A stretch of 8,521 nt of DNA from an uncultured Gemmatimonadota bacterium (GTDB lineage Bacteria > Gemmatimonadota > Gemmatimonadetes > Gemmatimonadales > Gemmatimonadaceae). Both the position numbers and the translations under genes were made by a program. Positions 1 to 4,946 of this stretch are shown here, one piece after another. The DNA lies in assembly GCA_946887155.1 (NCBI GenBank), contig CAMPKM010000102.1, positions 1 to 8,521 on the forward strand. The letters run 5' to 3'. Numbering within the stretch: the stretch's first letter is position 1; each line of letters starts with the position of its first letter. The notes under the pieces were generated by a model. The model was given only the letters and a program-made list of their open reading frames with translations, did no database searches and was not told the DNA's origin.

Positions 1-15
1 GAGGTGCAAGGATGG

Positions 16-32
16 CCGCCAGTTGCTGGCGG
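16..32. repeat. Short perfect inverted repeat (7-bp stem, 3-nt loop)
   Basis: CCGCCAG, then TTG, then CTGGCGG forms a perfect GC-rich 7-bp stem. No T-tract follows on either strand, so it is not a classical Rho-independent terminator. It could be the stem of an upstream gene's 3' end or a chance palindrome. Confidence 0.4.
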
Positions 33-115
33 AGAGCGGGTAACGACATCGGAAGGCAGAGAGCGGATGGCGGAGGGGAGTTGAAGCAGACGGCGCCAAT
101 GCCGCGTAGTTATCC

Positions 116-121
116 TGTATT
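116..121 (+). promoter_or_regulatory. Possible -10 box (TGTATT) before the small membrane protein
   Basis: TGTATT sits in the context CCTGTATTGC. It resembles the CCTATATTGG found before the amidase gene. No good -35 hexamer stands at 16-18 bp, so this rests on an AT-rich island in GC-rich DNA and on the resemblance between the two sites. A transcript from here would have about 90 nt of leader before the ATG at 221. Confidence 0.25.
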
Positions 122-220
122 GCGAACGGAACTGACCAGATGACTGACCCGAACACTCCGCATTCCGGGCCCGTCTCCGATGGGCTCAGCGCTGACCGCC
201 ACGCCGCGGGAGGATTCACC

Positions 221-391
221 ATGCACAAGGTCGAACGCACCCGCGAAGTGGTGCGCTCCGGCATCACGATGGGCAGCGCCCTCGCGATCGCGATCTCGTG
301 GAGCACGCATCAGTCGATCCTGTGGGCGATCATCCATGGATTTTTTTCGTGGCTGTATGTCATTTATTTCGCCCTGACGAGAGTTGATTGA
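221..391 (+). CDS. Small conserved two-helix membrane protein (56 aa)
   Basis: The function is unknown. The protein starts MHKVERTREV with a basic N-terminus. Two hydrophobic segments follow, at about residues 13-29 and 34-52, with a short Ser-Thr-His-Gln turn between them. The core motifs SWSTHQS, WAIIHG and WLYVIYFAL match my recollection of a widespread family of very small hypothetical membrane proteins; that recognition is from memory. The ATG at 221 is preferred over the in-frame ATG at 140 because GGGAGG (208-213) lies at ideal Shine-Dalgarno distance, and because the 27 extra residues are polar and look like leader. The TGA stop (389-391) lies inside the first GATTGAC unit of the adjoining array. 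The gene is convergent with the radical SAM gene. Confidence 0.7.
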   Translation: MHKVERTREVVRSGITMGSALAIAISWSTHQSILWAIIHGFFSWLYVIYFALTRVD

Positions 392-455
392 CGATTGACG
401 ATTGACGATTGACGATTGACGATTGACGATTGACGATTGACGATTGGCGATTGGC
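386..455. repeat. Heptanucleotide tandem array: 8 x GATTGAC then 2 x GATTGGC
   Basis: Ten uninterrupted 7-bp units span 70 bp. Units 1-8 (386-441) are perfect GATTGAC and units 9-10 (442-455) are GATTGGC. The array fills the gap between two convergent genes. It overlaps the last 6 bases of the small membrane protein gene and ends 3 bp before the radical SAM stop codon. Because 7 is not a multiple of 3, the + strand meets a TGA in every frame within each 21 bp, while the - strand (GTCAATC) is stop-free. Slippage would change copy number at the two 3' ends without altering the radical SAM protein. Confidence 0.97.
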
Positions 456-458
456 GCA

Positions 459-1685
459 TCATTGCAGGTCGAAGGCCAGTTGATCGTTACCGGAGTCCGG
501 TGCTTCGCTGGCCGGCGGTCGATCGCCACGATCCCGACTGTGCCCATACCAGATCCCGTGCTTGCGGCAGCGCTCGCGCATGAATCGGCTCAGTCCTTCC
601 CGATAGCTGTCGCCCATCTGGTAACTGGTTGAATACGTCGAGCGATACGCGCGGTAGAGCGTCGGAAACTCCAGCTCGATGAACGGCAGGTAACGCTTGC
701 GGGCCGCGGACTGGAGCCGGAGGGCACAGGCGTTCACGTGCGATGCGCCGGCCGCTTTCACCTGCCTGACGACGGCATCGAGCATCGCCGGCTTGTCGGT
801 GATTCCCGGCAGCACCGGCATGACGTTGATGCCGACGTCGATCCCCGCCGCCGCGAGCCGTTCCAGCGCCCGCACTCGTGCGTGGGGCGTGGGCGCTCGC
901 GGTTCGATCCGCCGGGCCAGCTCACGGTCGAGCGTGATCAGCGACAGGTGAATCGTCAGGCGCGAGCGATTCGCGATCGTGGCCAGCAGGTCGACATCCC
1001 GCGTGATGAGCGCGCTCTTGGTGATGATACAGACCGACATCCCCTTTTCCGCGGCCAGGACCTCGAGCAGGCTTCTCGTTATGCGGAACAGGCGCTCGGC
1101 GGGTTGATAGGGGTCGGTCGCGGTGCCGATGACGACGGTTTCGTCTTTCCAGAGCCTGGCGATCCGGGAATCGGGAATCGATGGTCGGGAATCGGGAATC
1201 GGGAATCGGGAATCGGACGGAGCCTGGGAGTCTGGGCTGGTGAATCGCGTTTTTTGTGCTTTGAACCTTGTACTTTGCGCTCGGCAGAGAGATGCGCGCA
1301 GCACGTCCGCTGCATTCCGCTTCACGAAGATGCGACGTTCAAAGGCGAGCCATGGCGGCAACTCGGTGAGCTCGTGTCCCTCGTCCGAACCGGCCGCCAT
1401 CTTCCGCTCGGCTACGTACTTGTGCGTGTAGCGCGCGTAGCAGTAGGCGCAGCCGAACGCGCAACCGACATACGGGTTGATCGACCAGAACGGCATTCCG
1501 GTGCTTTCGGGCGTGTTGAGCACCGCCTTTGCCGTCTGGTCGTAATACCGGATATCGCCCTGCGACCCGATCAACTCGAGCGGTGGAGCAGACGACGACA
1601 GTTCCGGCGAAGCGATCAACGGCAGCTGCATACTCGGTTTGGCAGAAGGCGGTGGACCGATGGGCGATGCCGCATCGACTCCCAC
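459..1685 (-). CDS. SplB-like radical SAM protein (Rv2578c/PA0069 type) with repeat-encoded insert
   Basis: This is a radical SAM enzyme of the COG1533 group. The specific reaction is unknown, and family members are mostly uncharacterised. The [4Fe-4S]/SAM motif CxxxCxxC is intact as C75-AFG-C79-AY-C82, followed by YARYTHKY. GTATDPYQP (about 187-195) is the conserved second-strand motif, and PRAPTPHAR (about 262-270) and MPVLPGITD (289-297) continue the barrel. The C-terminus LAFDLQ resembles the family's usual end. Family members pass directly from a segment like VLRxEL to ETVxIGTxTDPYQ. Here about 40 extra residues (roughly 136-176) intervene, and residues 158-174 are encoded by the GGGAATC heptamer array. 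The frame is kept and no motif is lost, so the gene is probably intact. The start is uncertain: GTG at 1685 has no clear ribosome site, and the ATG at 1631 (residue 19) is an alternative. It is the last of three leftward genes, 85 bp after the iron-sulfur gene. Confidence 0.88.
   Translation of the reverse strand: MGVDAASPIGPPPSAKPSMQLPLIASPELSSSAPPLELIGSQGDIRYYDQTAKAVLNTPESTGMPFWSINPYVGCAFGCAYCYARYTHKYVAERKMAAGSDEGHELTELPPWLAFERRIFVKRNAADVLRASLCRAQSTRFKAQKTRFTSPDSQAPSDSRFPIPDSRPSIPDSRIARLWKDETVVIGTATDPYQPAERLFRITRSLLEVLAAEKGMSVCIITKSALITRDVDLLATIANRSRLTIHLSLITLDRELARRIEPRAPTPHARVRALERLAAAGIDVGINVMPVLPGITDKPAMLDAVVRQVKAAGASHVNACALRLQSAARKRYLPFIELEFPTLYRAYRSTYSTSYQMGDSYREGLSRFMRERCRKHGIWYGHSRDRGDRPPASEAPDSGNDQLAFDLQ
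1166..1214. repeat. In-frame GGGAATC heptamer array inside the radical SAM gene
   Basis: Seven contiguous 7-bp units: GGGAATC twice, one degenerate unit GATGGTC (1180-1186) that keeps the phase, then GGGAATC four times. On the coding (-) strand the unit is GATTCCC. It translates in every frame as the heptapeptide DSRFPIP, giving residues 158-174 of the radical SAM protein (DSRFPIPDSRPSIPDSR). The unit has no stop codon in any of the six frames. The same heptamer recurs at 1726-1744 and 8471-8521. Confidence 0.95.
1215..1276. repeat. Degenerate heptamer-phased tract next to the GGGAATC array
   Basis: On the - strand this stretch begins with four units fitting GYNCAAR: GCGCAAA, GTACAAG, GTTCAAA, GCACAAA. 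It continues through irregular 7-bp steps into the clean GATTCCC array. In protein it appears as AQSTRF and AQKTRF spaced seven residues apart (136-141 and 143-148). It is less GC-rich than its surroundings. It may be a decayed or different heptamer array that arrived with, or seeded, the neighbouring one; the left part of the tract is too diverged to be certain. Confidence 0.6.
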
Positions 1686-1725
1686 TCAGAGATACCGAAG
1701 AAAAACCGAAGATGCAAGAGAGGCA

Positions 1726-1744
1726 GATTCCCGATCGGGGAATC
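1726..1744. repeat. Inverted pair of the heptamer (GATTCCC / GGGAATC), hairpin
   Basis: GATTCCC (1726-1732), the spacer GATCG, and GGGAATC (1738-1744) form a perfect 7-bp stem. The core CCCGATCGGG (1730-1739) is also a perfect 10-bp palindrome. The site lies in the 85-bp gap between the iron-sulfur gene and the radical SAM gene, 27 bp beyond the iron-sulfur stop. Read leftward it is followed by a pyrimidine-rich stretch and then TTTTT (about 1702-1706), so it might attenuate or terminate transcription. The T-run is not adjacent to the stem, so a standard terminator is doubtful. Confidence 0.7.
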
Positions 1745-1770
1745 CGTCTATCTCGTTACTGCGTAGCTAT

Positions 1771-2376
1771 TTACAGGGTAGAGGCAGAGGCCGGGTCGTC
1801 GCCATGCGCACTCGGCGGCGAGGATTCCGGACCTCCGGTTGGTCCCTCGAGCGACTCGCGAATCGGCTCCGTCCACCCGGTGGTGCGACAGGTGTTGTCG
1901 CAGAAGGGGAATCGTGGTGATTGATCACAGCGGCAGAGCGACATGCGCGAGTCGCGCCGCAGTTCCGTGCCGTCCAGTGCTCGTGCAACGACGTCACCAC
2001 GCACGTACAACGGGCCGTTGCGAATCGGCGTGAGCGTGACGGGGATGTCGGCTACTTCGCCAGGTTGTCCATCGGTTCGCTCGTAATGCAGCGCACCCGA
2101 GGGACACCGGTCGATCGCATCCGCGATCCGGTCCGCCGTATCCGCAGTGGCTTCGACCCACGGCCTGCGTCGCGGATTGAACACATGAGCCAGCGCCCGC
2201 ACGCAATTCGCGCTGTGAATGCAGCGGGATGGATACCAGAGCACGACGATTCCATTGCCCTGGTACTTTCGAGCCAGGTCCGGCGCGCAGTTAGGCGCAG
2301 TGGAGTTGGGCGGGGCGCCGGTTCCGCCAGATCCGGCATTCGGTTCACCCGTGCGGCCGGGATGCTCGCTCATCAT
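1771..2376 (-). CDS. YjdI-type [4Fe-4S] domain fused to CDGSH-type iron-sulfur domain
   Basis: A 201-residue soluble protein carries two small iron-sulfur domains. The N-terminal 35 residues are Gly/Pro-rich and look disordered. Residues 38-100 match the divergent 4Fe-4S mono-cluster (YjdI, Fer4_19) family: C52-I-H54, C58-VRAL, VFNPRRRPWV and C91-PSGAL. Residues 121-140 (NGPLYVRGDV) form the usual link to a CDGSH-type 2Fe-2S domain, which ends in CRCDQSPRFPFCDNTC (148-163) and TTGW. Ligands C148, C150 and C159 are present. The position usually held by the fourth-ligand His is Cys163 (TGT, 1888-1890). The C-terminal 30 residues are low complexity. The likely role is electron transfer or redox sensing, inferred only from the domains. 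The start is ATG at 2376, with ATG at 2373 equally possible. It begins 39 bp after the stress protein, suggesting one transcript. Confidence 0.9.
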   Translation of the reverse strand: MMSEHPGRTGEPNAGSGGTGAPPNSTAPNCAPDLARKYQGNGIVVLWYPSRCIHSANCVRALAHVFNPRRRPWVEATADTADRIADAIDRCPSGALHYERTDGQPGEVADIPVTLTPIRNGPLYVRGDVVARALDGTELRRDSRMSLCRCDQSPRFPFCDNTCRTTGWTEPIRESLEGPTGGPESSPPSAHGDDPASASTL

Positions 2377-2415
2377 TCCAGGTTCTTTCGGAGTCGTGGT
2401 ATCTTCGCTGTGGGC

Positions 2416-3321
2416 CTAACGATCGTCGCCGGCTGGGGTCTCGGGCACCACCAGGATGGGACAGGGAGCGTCGCGCAGCACGCCCGCGACCACACTCCCC
2501 AGCACCGCGCGCCGCAGGTTGCCGGCACTCCGCCGGGGCATGACGATGAGGTCGGTGTCGAGCCGCTCCTGCGCCGCCAGGATCTGCTGAACCGGTTCGC
2601 CGTCGACCATCTCGCTGCTCACCTGCTCGCGGGGAATGCCCGCGGCCACCGCGGACTCGACCCATTGATCCGGTGCCGCGCTGACAGAGTGCGGTAGTGT
2701 CACGTCGATCGGGGGTGAGCCAGAGACCACCGCCAGGGCAGCCAGTGCACCGCTCGCCATGCCGCCCGTCGACACGTGAATGGTGGTCACGTTCGCCTGG
2801 TGTTGCCGGCTGAGGACACCGGCCCATTCGAGTGCGGCCGGCGCGTCTTCCTGCCTGTCCAGCGGCACCAGGATGTGCCGCGGCGCCCTCGGTCGAGGAT
2901 TCGCAACGAGCAGGACGGGATGCGTCGATGCCCTGACCAGGTGCTCGGCGGTACTGCCGAGTGTCGACTGGAGGCCCCGCTCCCCGTGGGCGCCGGCAAC
3001 GACCAGGCCGGCGGCAAATTCGCCGGCGAGGGTGGTGAGCGTTTCGACCGGCTCGCCTTCGCGGATCTCGAGCCAGGCGCGATCGATGCCTAACGAAAGA
3101 CTGATCTCCTTCAACTTCTTCTCTGCCCCCTCACGCAGGGTATCCACGAGGAGTTCGCGTTGCGGGAAACGACTCCGCACGATCGGCGGGACGGCGGGCA
3201 GGGAGATGACGTGTGCCAGGACCAGCTCGGTCCCGGGCGAGAAGTGGCGGCTGACCCATTGGGCCGCCTCGACCGACGACGGCGAAAAGTCGATGCCGAT
3301 GACTACTTTCTCGACCTTCAT
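2416..3321 (-). CDS. Two-domain universal stress protein (UspA family)
   Basis: A 301-residue protein with two tandem Usp folds. Domain 1 (about 3-140) starts KVVIGIDFSPSS with the ATP-contacting Asp11. It ends in a nucleotide loop GAHGERGLQSTLGST (110-124), close to the family motif G-x2-G-x9-G-S/T but one residue shorter between the second and third Gly. Domain 2 (about 148-293) starts HILVPLD. Its loop reads MPRRSAGNLRRAVLGS, where the first two Gly are lost, so it probably binds ATP poorly or not at all. Such proteins act as cytoplasmic stress or nucleotide-responsive factors. The ATG at 3321 is chosen because AGGGGGG lies just upstream and the Usp fold begins at residue 3; a longer in-frame extension to 3636 lacks homology and would cross the neighbouring gene. 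It is first of three leftward genes. The stop TAG lies within a GTTAGGC motif. Confidence 0.93.
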   Translation of the reverse strand: MKVEKVVIGIDFSPSSVEAAQWVSRHFSPGTELVLAHVISLPAVPPIVRSRFPQRELLVDTLREGAEKKLKEISLSLGIDRAWLEIREGEPVETLTTLAGEFAAGLVVAGAHGERGLQSTLGSTAEHLVRASTHPVLLVANPRPRAPRHILVPLDRQEDAPAALEWAGVLSRQHQANVTTIHVSTGGMASGALAALAVVSGSPPIDVTLPHSVSAAPDQWVESAVAAGIPREQVSSEMVDGEPVQQILAAQERLDTDLIVMPRRSAGNLRRAVLGSVVAGVLRDAPCPILVVPETPAGDDR

Positions 3322-3349
3322 GCACCCCCCTGTATGCTCTCGGACACGA

Positions 3350-3355
3350 ATGATA
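3350..3355 (-). promoter_or_regulatory. Possible -10 box (TATCAT) for the stress-protein gene group
   Basis: Read leftward, TATCAT matches the sigma-70 -10 consensus at five of six positions and lies about 29 bp before the ATG at 3321, in the 178-bp divergent spacer. No recognisable -35 box stands at 16-18 bp. The position suits a short leader. Confidence 0.25.
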
Positions 3356-3428
3356 GCCAGAACGCAGCGCGCCGCCGCTCGAAACGGTGCGCCGGACCGT
3401 CCCCGGGCGAGCGCTGGATGTGAATCCC

Positions 3429-3434
3429 TATATT
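3429..3434 (+). promoter_or_regulatory. Possible -10 box (TATATT) for the amidase gene group
   Basis: TATATT in the context CCTATATTGG is a five-of-six match to TATAAT and the most AT-rich point of the divergent spacer. It is 65 bp before the amidase ATG. No convincing -35 hexamer is seen. It resembles TGTATTGC (116-123) and TACACTGG (6416-6423), each also upstream of a gene start. Confidence 0.3.
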
Positions 3435-3499
3435 GGTGTCGCGCACGGGATGGACTCCCGTCCAGCCAGCTTCCGGTCGCTACCCCTCGCCTGCCAACG

Positions 3500-4861
3500 A
3501 TGACCCATCCCGAGTCACCAGCCGCGACGGACCAGCTCATCAACCAGATGAAGCGGCGCCAGGTCTCACCGGTCGAGGTGGTCGAGGAAGCGCTCGGGCG
3601 CATAGACCGCCAGAATCCCCAGCTCAACGCCTTCATCTCCGTCTTTCACGACCAGGCTCGTCAGGCAGCGCTGAAGGCGGAGCGTCTCGTTATGCAGCGG
3701 AAGCGGGTGCTGCCGCCGTTGTTCGGCCTGCCCGTCTCGGTGAAGGACCTCGTACTCACCACCGAGGCGCCCACCACCGCCGGGTCGAGAATCTTCGGCA
3801 GCGGCCTGGTGGCCCGCCAGGACGCGCCGGTGGTGCGCCGGCTGCGGCGGGCCGGCGCGATCATCATCGGCAAGACCAACCTCCACGAGGTAGCGTTAGG
3901 CGTCACGTCGGCCAACGAACACTTTGGCCCCGTCCACAACCCGCACGACCCGTCCCGTGTTGCCGGCGGCTCCAGCGGAGGCTCGGCCGTGGCCGTCGCG
4001 ACTGGCATGGGTGTCATGTCCGTCGGGACTGACACGCGAGGGTCGATCCGGATTCCAGCGTCATGTTGTGGCATCGCCGGGATCAAGCCGACCTACGGGC
4101 TGGTGCCCGTCACCGATGTCGTCGCGCTCTGCCCATCGCTGGACCATGTGGGCCCCATGGCGCGGACGGTGCCCGATTGCGCCCTGATGCTCGAGACGAT
4201 GGCTGGCCCTCGTTATGCGGGCAGGTTCACGAAGGCCGCGCGCAAGCCGGTGAAGGGCATGCGGGTCGGGATATCGGCATATCACGTCCGTGACCTCGAT
4301 GCCGGCGTGCAGAAGGTGGTCGAGTCGGCCATCCGCCTGCTCGGCAGGCTCGGATGCCGGTTGAGCGACGTGCACATCACGGAACTCGATCCATCGCATC
4401 AGGCGTCGGCCGTCATCAGCGCGACGGAGGCCGTCGGCCAGCACGACCCGTACCTGAAGACCATGCCTGACGCGTACGGGCCGCTGGTCCGGAAGCGCTT
4501 CGAAGCCGCGTATCAGTGGACGGCACTGGACCTGTTACGCGCGCAGGCGACGCGAGACCTGTTGCGCCGCGGATTCAACAGCGCGTTCGAGGACGTCGAC
4601 TGTCTCGTCGGCGCGGTCCTTCCCGTGGCGCCGCCCACGATCGGGGACACAACCGTCGAATTGAACGGGCGGGAGGTTGGCGTGGTCGATGCGTTCACGC
4701 GCCTCAACGCACCGGCGAACATGGCCGGCCTCCCGGCATTGTCGGTGCCGTGCGGAAACGCGCATGACCTGCCGGTCGGGCTGCAAGTCATCAGCGACGC
4801 CGGCCGCGACGACCTGGCGCTGCGACTCGGCGCCGCCTTCGAGCGTGGTTTCAGGGACTGA
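3500..4861 (+). CDS. Amidase-signature family hydrolase
   Basis: A 453-residue enzyme predicted to hydrolyse a carboxamide to acid and ammonia. The Ser-cisSer-Lys triad is complete: Lys82 in PVSVKDL, cis-Ser158 in AGGSSGGSA, and nucleophile Ser182 in GTDTRGSIRIPAS. Spacing between these residues fits the family. The region AGAIIIGKTNLHE (118-130) and KPTYG (196-200) are also standard, and length is normal. The substrate cannot be read from sequence. It resembles GatA, but no gatB or gatC is nearby, so a stand-alone amidase is preferred. The start ATG at 3500 gives MTHPESPAATDQL and a typical N-terminal helix; the open frame continues upstream to 2780 but only as antisense of the stress protein. 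The permease follows after 85 bp, consistent with co-transcription and use of an imported substrate. Confidence 0.92.
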   Translation: MTHPESPAATDQLINQMKRRQVSPVEVVEEALGRIDRQNPQLNAFISVFHDQARQAALKAERLVMQRKRVLPPLFGLPVSVKDLVLTTEAPTTAGSRIFGSGLVARQDAPVVRRLRRAGAIIIGKTNLHEVALGVTSANEHFGPVHNPHDPSRVAGGSSGGSAVAVATGMGVMSVGTDTRGSIRIPASCCGIAGIKPTYGLVPVTDVVALCPSLDHVGPMARTVPDCALMLETMAGPRYAGRFTKAARKPVKGMRVGISAYHVRDLDAGVQKVVESAIRLLGRLGCRLSDVHITELDPSHQASAVISATEAVGQHDPYLKTMPDAYGPLVRKRFEAAYQWTALDLLRAQATRDLLRRGFNSAFEDVDCLVGAVLPVAPPTIGDTTVELNGREVGVVDAFTRLNAPANMAGLPALSVPCGNAHDLPVGLQVISDAGRDDLALRLGAAFERGFRD

Positions 4862-4946
4862 TGATTCAAGAGGTCTGAATCAGGTCGAAGCGTAGCGTGC
4901 GCCTCGAGGGCGGTGCAGATTCGCGGATGCCCGCTTTCATCGCGCC

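Larger units (their letters stand above)
1..220. other. Left-edge leader, no supported gene
   Basis: No coding region is convincing here. One frame is open from the left edge to a TAA at 41-43 and could be the last 13 codons of an upstream + gene, but this is too short to judge. A purine-rich stretch lies around 50-85. The only other items are the small inverted repeat at 16-32 and a possible -10 box at 116-121, listed separately. Confidence 0.5.

Noticed and set aside
16..32. Rho-independent terminator
   Set aside because: The stem is good, but no T-tract follows on either strand.
386..455. CRISPR array
   Set aside because: Units are 7 bp and directly adjacent, with no spacers, and no cas gene is in view.
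738..1766. Long + strand open frame (342 codons) opposite the radical SAM gene
   Set aside because: It is antisense to a gene with clear motifs, has Arg-rich composition typical of a shadow in GC-rich DNA, and no recognisable domain. The stop-free heptamer array helps keep it open.
1907..1913. Single GGGAATC inside the iron-sulfur gene as another repeat element
   Set aside because: One isolated copy that encodes part of the conserved FPFC segment, so it is explained by protein coding.
2780..3499. Upstream extension of the amidase by 240 codons
   Set aside because: The extension is antisense to the stress-protein gene and resembles no amidase N-terminus; homologues begin near the ATG at 3500.
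3322..3636. N-terminal extension of the stress protein by 105 codons
   Set aside because: The Usp fold starts at residue 3 from the ATG at 3321, a Shine-Dalgarno-like G-run precedes that ATG, and the extension would overlap the amidase start in antisense.
3500..4861. GatA subunit of the Asp-tRNA(Asn)/Glu-tRNA(Gln) amidotransferase
   Set aside because: No gatB or gatC nearby, and the nucleophile region GTDTRGSIRIPASCC and the following loop differ from the usual GatA wording; a generic amidase fits better.
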